A DNA stretch of 29,536 nt from positions 1 to 29,536 of the forward strand of contig CANPWR010000004.1 in assembly GCA_947584825.1 (NCBI GenBank), read 5' to 3'. The number at the start of each line of letters is the position of its first letter. The first letter of the stretch is position 1. This DNA is from an uncultured Clostridia bacterium. Its GTDB lineage: Bacteria; Bacillota; Clostridia; Oscillospirales; Ruminococcaceae. The notes under the pieces were generated by a model. It was not told where the DNA came from. It was given only the letters and a program-made list of their open reading frames with translations, and did no database searches. Positions 1 to 6,572 of the stretch are shown here, piece by piece. Made by a program: the position numbers and the translations under genes.

Positions 1-2322
1 AAGGTAGAGGGCTACACACCGGAGGGCAAGGACATTACAAACGTAGTAGTAGGAAAGGTTTTATCGGTTGTTCCGCATGAAGATTCCGATCACCTCGTTG
101 TGTGTCAGGTTGATGTGGGAAATGATCAGCTTCAGATAGTAACAGGAGCTCAAAATGTAAATGCTGGGGACTATGTACCTGTAGCTTTGAATAACTCAAC
201 GGTCTTACATGACGGTAAGCCTGTCAAGATCAAAAATGGAAAACTCAGAGGCGTTGAAAGTAACGGAATGTTGTGCTCTCTTGATGAATTGGGACTTACA
301 ACGCATGATTTTCCTTATGCAATTGAAGACGGAATTTTTATTTTGGGTGACGATTGTGATAAAACTCTGGGTAAAGATATAAAAGAGGCAATAGGCTTTA
401 ACGATACAACGGTTGAGTTTGAAATAACTTCAAACAGACCTGATTGTCTGTCTGTTCTCGGTCTTGCAAGAGAAGCTGCCGCTACCTATGGGATAAAAAG
501 AACGCTCAAAGAACCTTCCTACAAGGGAATAGACGGCAACATTGAAGACGAGCTTTCAGTTGAGATTAAAAATCCTAAGCTTTGTTCAAGATATATTGCA
601 GGAATAGTAAAGAATGTTAAAATTGAGCCTTCGCCCAGATGGATGAGAGAAAGACTTCGTGCAAGCGGAGTACGCCCAATTAACAATTTTGTTGATATTA
701 CAAACTATGTTATGCTTGAATACGGTCAGCCTATGCACGCATTTGATTTGAGGTATGTGAATGGAAGCAGTATAATAATTCGCAATGCAAGGCAAGGGGA
801 GAAGATTGTAACTCTTGACGGCGAGGAGAGAACTCTCAGCGAAGAAATGCTCGTAATTGCAGATGCAGATAAGCCTGTGGCTGTTGCAGGAATTATGGGC
901 GGTGAATACAGCGGTATTATGGATGATACAAACACCGTTGTTTTTGAGTCTGCTTGCTTTGACGGTGCAAGCGTAAGAAGAACAGCTAAAAAGCTTGGCA
1001 TGAGAAGCGACGCGTCATCAAGATTTGAAAAGGGACTCAGCCCGCAGAATTGCTATCCTGCTATTATGAGAGCCTTTGAGCTGGTTGAGCAGCTTGGAGC
1101 AGGAGAGGTTTATAACACTATAATCGACAGAGATTGCTCAGAGGTGAATGAAAAACCAGTTGATTTTGATCCAAAATGGATTAACAGCTTTTTAGGTACA
1201 GACATTTCCGAAAGCGATATGATTGAATATTTACAAAGGCTGGATTTTGAAGTCCGTGATGGAAAATGCTATGCGCCTTATGTTCGTATAGATATTGAAT
1301 GTAAGGCTGATGTTGCTGAAGAGGTTGCAAGAATTTACGGATACAATAACATACCGTCTACGATTATAAAGGGTGTTGCCGAAGCAAGGAGAACGCCTGA
1401 GCAGAGGTTTATAAAAAGTGTTCAGTCTGCAATGGTATCATTAGGACTTAACGAGATAGAAACCTATTCGTTTATCTCGCCTAAGTATTTTGACAAGATT
1501 TCTCTTGATAGTAACAGCAGTCTGCGTGACGCAGTTACTATAACAAATCCTCTCGGTGAGGATACGTCTGTTATGAGGACTACTATCATACCTTCAATGT
1601 GCGAAACTCTGGCAAGAAACTATAATTACAGAAATATGAAGGCGTCATTATTTGAGCTTGGTAATGAGTATATAAAAACCGAAGACGGAAAGCTTCCGAA
1701 AGAGCCTGTACGTCTTTGCATCGGTATGTATGATGCAAATGGAAAAATGGATTTTTACACATTAAAAGGAATAATCGAGGAGCTTCTTAACACGGTATCT
1801 ATATCTGATTATGATGTTGAGCTTGCCGGTGATGACTGTGATTTTGATGAATACACAGCTTTCCATCCCGGAAGAGTGGCGGTTTTGAAGAAAAATAATG
1901 TGCAGTTTGGAATTTTCGGTGAGCTTCACCCTGCAGTACAGGAAAATTATGATATAGGAACAAGAACATATATTGCTAAGTTGAATGTTCCTGAAATGAT
2001 GGCTTTAGCTGATGCTGAAAAGATTTATAAGCCGTTGCCAAAATACCCTGCAACTACACGGGATCTGTCACTTGTCTGTGATGATAAAACACCTGTTGCA
2101 TCATTAGAGAAGGCAATTAAGTCGGCGGTTGGCAAAACGCTGGAGAAGGTCACATTATTTGACGTTTATAAAGGAGAGCAGATAGAAAGCGGTAAGAAGT
2201 CGGTTTCCTATTCGATTTCAATGCGCTCACACGACGGAACTCTAACTGACGAGCAGGCAGATGCTGCAATGAAGAGAGTTTTAAAAGCACTTAAAAATTT
2301 AGGGGCAGAGTTAAGGTCGTAA
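1..2322 (+). CDS. pheT: Phenylalanine-tRNA ligase beta subunit, 5'-truncated by window edge
   Basis: Large subunit of the alpha2beta2 enzyme that charges tRNA-Phe. The reading frame is open from base 1, so the gene starts upstream of the window; 773 residues are visible and the family is usually about 790-800, so roughly 20-30 N-terminal residues are missing. Visible in order: an EMAP-II-like tRNA-binding domain (about residues 12-130), the B3/B4 editing region with MRERLRASGVRPINNFVDIT near residues 213-232, the B5 domain, a catalytic-like core with FHPGR near residue 620, and a C-terminal FDX-ACB anticodon-binding domain with KYPATTRDLS. pheS would be expected just upstream (family knowledge). 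No strong terminator follows. Confidence 0.97.
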   Translation, partial: KVEGYTPEGKDITNVVVGKVLSVVPHEDSDHLVVCQVDVGNDQLQIVTGAQNVNAGDYVPVALNNSTVLHDGKPVKIKNGKLRGVESNGMLCSLDELGLTTHDFPYAIEDGIFILGDDCDKTLGKDIKEAIGFNDTTVEFEITSNRPDCLSVLGLAREAAATYGIKRTLKEPSYKGIDGNIEDELSVEIKNPKLCSRYIAGIVKNVKIEPSPRWMRERLRASGVRPINNFVDITNYVMLEYGQPMHAFDLRYVNGSSIIIRNARQGEKIVTLDGEERTLSEEMLVIADADKPVAVAGIMGGEYSGIMDDTNTVVFESACFDGASVRRTAKKLGMRSDASSRFEKGLSPQNCYPAIMRAFELVEQLGAGEVYNTIIDRDCSEVNEKPVDFDPKWINSFLGTDISESDMIEYLQRLDFEVRDGKCYAPYVRIDIECKADVAEEVARIYGYNNIPSTIIKGVAEARRTPEQRFIKSVQSAMVSLGLNEIETYSFISPKYFDKISLDSNSSLRDAVTITNPLGEDTSVMRTTIIPSMCETLARNYNYRNMKASLFELGNEYIKTEDGKLPKEPVRLCIGMYDANGKMDFYTLKGIIEELLNTVSISDYDVELAGDDCDFDEYTAFHPGRVAVLKKNNVQFGIFGELHPAVQENYDIGTRTYIAKLNVPEMMALADAEKIYKPLPKYPATTRDLSLVCDDKTPVASLEKAIKSAVGKTLEKVTLFDVYKGEQIESGKKSVSYSISMRSHDGTLTDEQADAAMKRVLKALKNLGAELRS

Positions 2323-2327
2323 AATGA

Positions 2328-2356
2328 ATTATTTTTACATGTTTTTGCAAAATAAT
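2328..2356 (+). terminator. Weak AT-only hairpin after pheT
   Basis: ATTATTTT at 2328-2335 can pair with AAAATAAT at 2349-2356 (8 A-U pairs, 13-nt loop), followed by an AT-rich run. There is no GC in the stem, so it may be chance in AT-rich DNA. It is the only candidate for ending the pheT transcript before the ireB promoter. Confidence 0.2.
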
Positions 2357-2438
2357 ATTTTAATGGCTGATATTAGACTACCCTTTATAAATAATGATAA
2401 TAATAAACTATTAATTTTGCTATTTTTTTCAAAAGCAC

Positions 2439-2467
2439 TTGTTATTTTGAAAATTTTAGGTTATAAT
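2439..2467 (+). promoter_or_regulatory. Sigma-A promoter for ireB
   Basis: TTGTTA at 2439-2444, a 17-bp spacer, and a perfect TATAAT at 2462-2467. Transcription should start near 2474, giving a leader of about 100 nt before the ireB start at 2578. I see no recognisable riboswitch in that leader. Confidence 0.7.
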
Positions 2468-2577
2468 ATATATAAGCAGGTATTTTAATTTTTCCGAGAT
2501 GCTGATTATCTGGTTAATAATTTAAAAATGCATTTTGGTATTCCGTGTAAGAATGTTTATAAAGGAGGATAAAGCTT

Positions 2578-2823
2578 ATGTACGATCAAACAATGACCTT
2601 TTCCGTTAAGGAAGATAAGGAATTGGAGATGAGAAAGAATCTTACAATTATTTATCAGGCGTTAAAGGAAAAGGGCTACAATCCTATAAACCAAATAGTA
2701 GGTTATATTCTTTCAGAGGATCCGACCTACATAACGACTTACAATAATGCAAGAAGCTTAATCCGTCATATTGATAGAGATGAATTACTTCAGGCATTGG
2801 TTAAGTCTTATTTAGGTGATTAG
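2578..2823 (+). CDS. ireB: IreB family regulatory phosphoprotein (UPF0297)
   Basis: Small 81-residue protein that matches the IreB/UPF0297 (DUF965) family over its whole length, including the conserved stretches NPINQIVGYILSEDPTYIT and NARSLIRHIDRDE. In Enterococcus faecalis IreB is a negative regulator of cephalosporin resistance and is phosphorylated on two N-terminal threonines by the PASTA-domain kinase IreK. Two threonines are present near the N-terminus here (T5 and T7), so the same control is plausible (inference). The start has an ideal Shine-Dalgarno, AAAGGAGG at 2561-2568. In many Firmicutes the gene sits beside ruvX; here it stands alone between its own promoter and a strong terminator. 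Confidence 0.92.
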   Translation: MYDQTMTFSVKEDKELEMRKNLTIIYQALKEKGYNPINQIVGYILSEDPTYITTYNNARSLIRHIDRDELLQALVKSYLGD

Positions 2824-2841
2824 GGACATAAACGATTTTTC

Positions 2842-2870
2842 AGAGACAGCTTTTTGCTGTCTCTTTTTTT
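2842..2870 (+). terminator. Intrinsic terminator after ireB
   Basis: AGAGACAGC (2842-2850), loop TTTTT, GCTGTCTCT (2856-2864), then a T-run to 2870. A perfect 9-bp stem with a U-tract, 18 bases after the ireB stop. Confidence 0.93.
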
Positions 2871-2934
2871 CAAATAATTAACAGCATTGTATTATTTGAT
2901 TTTGGTTATCCTAAGTTTAGAAAGGATGATTAAA

Positions 2935-3882
2935 ATGAAATATATATTATGTCTTGTTTTATCTTTGGGATTTATTTTATCCGGCTGTGCTAACAACATA
3001 CAGCCTAATACAAAGGATTTTGATAAAAGCATCACTGATTCATCACAGGTAAGCGAGAGTGTAACAGAAAATCGTACAGAAACTAATATGACAACAGAAG
3101 TTCCCACATCGGGATCAGCAAGATCCAGTTCAGCCAGCGCAGAGCCTCTTATGGCTGAGAATACTTTAGATCTGTCTTCACTTGACAACACTCTCATCGG
3201 ATACGGTCAAGGTGTTATTGTTGACAGCGAAAACAGACCGCAGGGTGCTGTGGATTTCAATGAAAAATATTCAAAGTATAACGCTATTGCAATGGCAAAA
3301 AGCGATAAAAGCAAAAAGAAAAATAAGAAAACAATATATCTAACCTTTGACCAAGGATACGAAAACGGATACACATCAAAAATTCTCGATATTCTGAAAA
3401 AAAAGAAGGTAAAAGCCACATTCTTTATATTACAGGATTATGCCGAAAGAAATCCGGAGCTTGTTAAAAGAATGATAGATGAGGGTCACACAGTTGGAAA
3501 TCATTCAGTCTCGCATCCATCTCTGCCCAAAATTTCAATTGAAGAGGCTAAGCAAGAGATTATGGGACTTCATAACTATGTAAAAGAAAAATTCGGTTAT
3601 GAGATGACAGAGTTCAGACCTCCAAGAGGAGAGTTTTCAGAAAGAGTTTTACAGCTTGTAAACGAGTGCGGATACAAAACTGTTATGTGGAGCTTTGCTT
3701 ATGAAGACTGGGACGTTGATAACCAACCGAATGAATCTAAAGCTCTTGAAAAGGTTACAAACGCTAAACACAACGGAGCAATTTATTTACTGCACTCTGT
3801 TTCTGAAACAAACACAAAAATTCTAGGTAGTGTTATAGATAATTTAAAAAAGGACGGTTACTCATTTAAATCTTTTAAATAA
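2935..3882 (+). CDS. pdaA: PdaA-type polysaccharide deacetylase, lipoprotein
   Basis: NodB-fold (carbohydrate esterase 4) deacetylase that aligns best with PdaA, which removes the acetyl group from N-acetylmuramic acid on the way to the muramic-delta-lactam of spore cortex. The open frame reaches 2887, but I start at 2935: AAAGGA at 2921-2926 fits it, and the protein then begins with a clean lipoprotein signal (hydrophobic run ending LSGC). A Ser/Thr-rich linker of about 85 residues leads to the enzyme domain, with TFDQGYENGY, HTVGNHSVSHPSL (the HxxxH metal site), RPPRGEFSE, W..AYEDW and GAIYLLHSVS. Bacillus PdaA has TFDNGYENG, so the third residue after F differs. It probably acts outside the membrane during sporulation, in keeping with spoIIIA downstream. 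Confidence is lower for the exact substrate. Confidence 0.88.
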   Translation: MKYILCLVLSLGFILSGCANNIQPNTKDFDKSITDSSQVSESVTENRTETNMTTEVPTSGSARSSSASAEPLMAENTLDLSSLDNTLIGYGQGVIVDSENRPQGAVDFNEKYSKYNAIAMAKSDKSKKKNKKTIYLTFDQGYENGYTSKILDILKKKKVKATFFILQDYAERNPELVKRMIDEGHTVGNHSVSHPSLPKISIEEAKQEIMGLHNYVKEKFGYEMTEFRPPRGEFSERVLQLVNECGYKTVMWSFAYEDWDVDNQPNESKALEKVTNAKHNGAIYLLHSVSETNTKILGSVIDNLKKDGYSFKSFK

Positions 3883-3905
3883 TTTATTATAAACAGCTTC
3901 AAATA

Positions 3906-3934
3906 AGCCTTTAGCAGTTTGCTAAGGGCTTTTT
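3906..3934 (+). terminator. Intrinsic terminator after pdaA
   Basis: AGCCTTTAGC (3906-3915), loop AGTTT, GCTAAGGGCT (3921-3930), then TTTT. Ten base pairs including one T-G wobble. Confidence 0.92.
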
Positions 3935-3992
3935 GTATTGCGTATAAGTAATAGTTATATTATTTAGTAATCATATTTTTTTCTTCTTTTAA

Positions 3993-4011
3993 TATACTTT
4001 AATTAAGTATA
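3993..4011 (+). repeat. Short inverted repeat just before the GHL10 ribosome site
   Basis: TATACTT (3993-3999), loop TAATT, AAGTATA (4005-4011): seven A/T-rich pairs lying directly against the AAGGAGG at 4014-4020. The left arm TATACT could instead be a -10 box, but the bases 17 bp upstream (ATCATA) are a poor -35. The role is unclear: promoter, leader hairpin or chance. Confidence 0.3.
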
Positions 4012-4027
4012 AAAAGGAGGACAAACA

Positions 4028-5305
4028 TTGAAACTTAAAAGAAAAATTAAAATTATAACGCTCGTTATTATTTCGTTATTTTTATTGTGTTCGTGTGAAA
4101 GGAAAGTGTACACCGAAAAATTTGAAGTCAGAAACGAGGGAATTGCACTTAATAATGAAATAAAAGAGCAGATCAGCGGTGTGAATGATAAAACTGAAAC
4201 AACCGCTCAAAAAGAGGAAAGCAAGTATGTGCCTTTAAATTATGACGAGCAAAAGGCAATATGGTTTTCGTATATTGATATGGCAGAGTTTATATCAGGG
4301 AATTCAAAATCAGAATTTAAACAGTCAATAGGTTCTGCTCTTGAGAATGTTAAAAATGCAGGATTTAATACGGTTTACATACACGTAAGAGCCTTTGAAG
4401 ACGCTTATTATAAATCTAAACTGTTTCCAAAAACTGCGTATCTTGGTACAAAAACATATGACCCTTTGAAAATTATAATATCAAAAGCACATAAACTAGA
4501 TTTATCTGTTCACGCTTGGGTAAATCCGTTCAGATGCGGAACGGTAGATACGTTAGAATCTACATCAGAAACATACGTAATAAAAAAGTGGTACAATGAC
4601 GATGAAAAAAACGGAACATACATTATGAGTGTTGATGATGACGAACATATGTGGCTGAATCCTGCTTATGATGAAGTCAGACAGCTTGTAGCGAATGGAG
4701 TAATAGAAATAGTGGAAAACTATAAAGTTGACGGAATACATTTTGACGATTATTTTTATCCAACAACAGACAAAAGTTTTGATAAGGCAGCTTTTGAAAA
4801 ATCAGGGAAAAGTGATTTGTCCAATTGGAGAATTGACAATATAAACAAAATGATTAGACTTGTATATGATTCAATAAAAAAGATAAACAGCAACGTTAAG
4901 TTTGGAATTTCACCGCAGGGGAATATTGAGAACGATTATCAGCTACAGTTTGCAGACGTAAAGAAGTGGTGCAGTGAGGACGGATATGTAGACTATATAA
5001 CTCCTCAAGTGTACTATGGGTATTCTAGCACATGTCCGTATCTTGAAACTATAAAAAGATGGGATAAAATTAAAACTAATAATAAAGTAAATCTTGTAAT
5101 CGGTCTTGCAGAATACAAAGTAATATCAGAAGACGAATATATAAACAACAAGGGTATAATCGCAGAGCAGATAAAAGATGCAAAAGAGCTATCAAATTAC
5201 AGCGGAGTAGCTATATATAATTATAAAAATCTTTTTACCGCTGATGATGAATTTTCAGACAGAGTAGAGTCTGAATATACATTTATAACAGAAGAATTGT
5301 CTTAA
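4028..5305 (+). CDS. GHL10-type glycoside hydrolase, lipoprotein
   Basis: A 425-residue protein of the glycosyl-hydrolase-like 10 family (DUF187/PF02638), a TIM-barrel group of cell-surface proteins whose substrates are mostly unknown. The N-terminus has a basic stretch, a hydrophobic run and a lipobox ending LLCSC, so it is probably a membrane-anchored lipoprotein. The barrel starts near residue 78 (KAIWFSYIDMAEF) and includes AGFNTVYIHVRAF, LSVHAWVNPFR, VDGIHFDDYFYP (candidate acidic active-site residues), FGISPQGN and YVDYITPQVYYGY, a normal arrangement for the family. The start is TTG, supported by AAGGAGG seven bases upstream. It follows the pdaA terminator, so it is its own transcription unit; a peptidoglycan or exopolysaccharide substrate is only a guess. 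Confidence 0.87.
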   Translation: MKLKRKIKIITLVIISLFLLCSCERKVYTEKFEVRNEGIALNNEIKEQISGVNDKTETTAQKEESKYVPLNYDEQKAIWFSYIDMAEFISGNSKSEFKQSIGSALENVKNAGFNTVYIHVRAFEDAYYKSKLFPKTAYLGTKTYDPLKIIISKAHKLDLSVHAWVNPFRCGTVDTLESTSETYVIKKWYNDDEKNGTYIMSVDDDEHMWLNPAYDEVRQLVANGVIEIVENYKVDGIHFDDYFYPTTDKSFDKAAFEKSGKSDLSNWRIDNINKMIRLVYDSIKKINSNVKFGISPQGNIENDYQLQFADVKKWCSEDGYVDYITPQVYYGYSSTCPYLETIKRWDKIKTNNKVNLVIGLAEYKVISEDEYINNKGIIAEQIKDAKELSNYSGVAIYNYKNLFTADDEFSDRVESEYTFITEELS

Positions 5306-5348
5306 CAAGAAATATTCTTAATTTCAGTATTAAATTTTAAAAAAGGAC

Positions 5349-5377
5349 TTGTCTTTATTAGAAAATACTGATATAAT
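5349..5377 (+). promoter_or_regulatory. Sigma-A promoter for yajC
   Basis: TTGTCT at 5349-5354, a 17-bp spacer and a perfect TATAAT at 5372-5377, placed 31 bases before the yajC start. It probably also serves the downstream TIGR04086-type gene, as no terminator lies between them. Confidence 0.8.
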
Positions 5378-5408
5378 AAAAAGGAAATTTTTTTAGGAGG
5401 ACAAATAA

Positions 5409-5735
5409 ATGAGTGTTTTAATTAATAATCTAGCAGATTCAGGTGCAAATTCAGCTATGTCATTGGTAAGTCTAGTTCCATTGATTTTGATTATTGTCGT
5501 ATTTTACTTTTTACTTATAAGACCTCAGCGTAAAAAGGATAAGCAGGACGCTGTTATGAGAAAGAATTTACAAGTCGGTGACGAGGTTGTTACAGCCGGC
5601 GGAGTTGTCGGAATAGTTTTCTCAATTAAGGATGATACTGTTGTAGTTGAAACAGGCGGAGACAGAAGTAAAATCCGTGTTAAGAAATGGGCTATCGCTC
5701 AGAATCTTACTGTTCATGACGAACAATCAAAGTAA
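5409..5735 (+). CDS. yajC: Preprotein translocase subunit YajC
   Basis: A 108-residue protein with one membrane helix (about residues 20-41) followed by the family signature FYFLLIRPQRKKDK and the conserved cytosolic domain NLQVGDEVVTAGGVVG. YajC is an accessory subunit of the SecDF complex that helps the Sec channel. The Shine-Dalgarno AGGAGG lies 8-9 bases before the ATG, and the same AGGAGGACAAA context precedes the GHL10 gene. secD and secF, frequent neighbours of yajC, are not in this window; instead it leads into the small membrane protein and the SCIFF genes. Confidence 0.95.
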   Translation: MSVLINNLADSGANSAMSLVSLVPLILIIVVFYFLLIRPQRKKDKQDAVMRKNLQVGDEVVTAGGVVGIVFSIKDDTVVVETGGDRSKIRVKKWAIAQNLTVHDEQSK

Positions 5736-5844
5736 GTAATATTTATCTAAAATCCTGAATAAAGTTTAATATGAATGCTGTTTAATTGTTAACGGATTTC
5801 ATAATCTGGCTTTGCCTCTTATTTAAGCTTTAGGAGGGATTTTT

Positions 5845-6264
5845 TTGCTGACTAATTCCAGAAGACGCTCCTCATCATCATCTATGAAAAAGGATATTTT
5901 ATTTGTTTTTGCGGCAATCCTGGCAGGTTTTTTAATAACTATGCTGGTTCTGTTATTTTTTTCATTTATTCTTACTAAAATTGATGCGCCTAATAAGGTC
6001 ATTAAGCTGTTGTCTACTGTCGCACTCGGCGTTGGAACGTACTTCGGCGGATACATTTGCTCTAGGCACAAGCACAACAAAGGGATCTACAGGGGTGCGC
6101 TGTGCGGTTTTATAATGTTCTGCACGATTGTAATTGTAGGAGCGATATTTGCAAATACTGTTTTGTCATTCAGTGTTACATCAAAGTTTGTTCTTACACT
6201 AGTATGCGGAGCAATAGGCGGAATTGTCGGTGCAAACTCAAATTCAAAATTCAGGAGATATTGA
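5845..6264 (+). CDS. Small four-helix membrane protein, TIGR04086 type
   Basis: A 139-residue protein with a short basic, serine-rich N-terminus (RRRSSSSSMKK) and four predicted membrane helices at about 16-45, 50-73, 81-108 and 111-130, ending in a basic tail. The length, topology and glycine-rich last helix (CGAIGGIVGANS) fit the TIGR04086 family, which as I recall is a clostridial family of unknown function found beside yajC and SCIFF genes. The start is TTG with AGGAGGG seven bases upstream. The stop codon TGA (6262-6264) lies inside the -35 box of the scfA promoter. A link to SCIFF export or processing is a guess from position only. Confidence 0.75.
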   Translation: MLTNSRRRSSSSSMKKDILFVFAAILAGFLITMLVLLFFSFILTKIDAPNKVIKLLSTVALGVGTYFGGYICSRHKHNKGIYRGALCGFIMFCTIVIVGAIFANTVLSFSVTSKFVLTLVCGAIGGIVGANSNSKFRRY

Positions 6265-6289
6265 CATATTTTTTAGTGTGTGATATACT
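6261..6289 (+). promoter_or_regulatory. Strong sigma-A promoter for scfA
   Basis: A perfect TTGACA at 6261-6266, a 17-bp spacer, and TATACT at 6284-6289 (5 of 6). It is the best -35/-10 pair in the window, placed 28 bases before scfA. The -35 hexamer contains the stop codon of the upstream gene. Confidence 0.9.
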
Positions 6290-6317
6290 ATAAAAAACTT
6301 AATTCGGAGGAAATAAT

Positions 6318-6461
6318 ATGAAACATATCAAAACTATTAATAAAACTAATCTAAAGAAGACTGCCGCTAAGGGCGGTTGCGGTAACTGTCAGGCTTCTTG
6401 TCAGTCTGCTTGCAAGACATCTTGCACAGTTGCAAATCAAAAATGTGAAAAAGACGCATAG
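6318..6461 (+). CDS. scfA: SCIFF (six cysteines in forty-five residues) ribosomal peptide precursor
   Basis: A 47-residue open frame whose ATG is preceded by CGGAGGAAA. The peptide starts MKHIKTINKTNLKK and then has six cysteines at 21, 24, 28, 32, 36 and 43 in the pattern GGCGNCQASCQSACKTSCT, which is the diagnostic SCIFF core. SCIFF peptides are precursors of ranthipeptides, in which a radical-SAM enzyme links cysteine sulfur to threonine. In the studied Clostridium thermocellum pair (CteA/CteB) I recall the bond as Cys32 to Thr37; both residues are at those positions here. The maturase gene follows after a terminator. The family is nearly universal in Clostridia; its biological role is unsettled, and I see no dedicated export protease nearby. 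Confidence 0.95.
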   Translation: MKHIKTINKTNLKKTAAKGGCGNCQASCQSACKTSCTVANQKCEKDA

Positions 6462-6491
6462 TATTTAATTGTCTGATTTAGATAAGATCAG

Positions 6492-6523
6492 TTAAAGGGA
6501 CATAACTTGTCCCTTTAATTTTT
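6492..6523 (+). terminator. Intrinsic terminator/attenuator between scfA and scfB
   Basis: TTAAAGGGACA (6492-6502), loop TAACT, TGTCCCTTTAA (6508-6518), then TTTTT: a perfect 11-bp stem. No separate promoter is evident before scfB, so scfB is probably transcribed by partial read-through, giving much more precursor mRNA than maturase mRNA (inference). Confidence 0.92.
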
Positions 6524-6536
6524 GTCGGGAAATGCG

Positions 6537-6572
6537 AAAGGAGGCATGCTCTTTAATGAGCATAAAATTATG
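6537..6572 (+). promoter_or_regulatory. Split ribosome-binding site with hairpin, scfB
   Basis: The Shine-Dalgarno AAAGGAGG (6537-6544) is 25 nt from the ATG at 6570, well beyond normal spacing. The gap contains ATGCTC (6546-6551), loop TTTAAT, GAGCAT (6558-6563). If this 6-bp hairpin folds, the effective spacing is 7 nt. A nearly identical element precedes ispA at 16208-16247, with the first base pair swapped from A-U to U-A. The ATG at 6546 is only one base from the Shine-Dalgarno and is a poor start. Confidence 0.7.

Noticed and set aside
2528..2572. A 14-codon open frame in the ireB leader ending over the Shine-Dalgarno
   Set aside because: It has no ribosome site of its own and no recognisable leader-peptide codon pattern; likely chance.
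5736..5844. Promoter or terminator between yajC and the membrane gene
   Set aside because: TTGTTA and CATAAT occur but only 8 bp apart, and no stable hairpin is seen; the genes are probably co-transcribed.
6522..6569. Earlier starts for scfB (TTG 6522, ATG 6546)
   Set aside because: 6522 is in the terminator U-tract and 6546 is one base from the Shine-Dalgarno and inside the hairpin; the family N-terminus begins at 6570.
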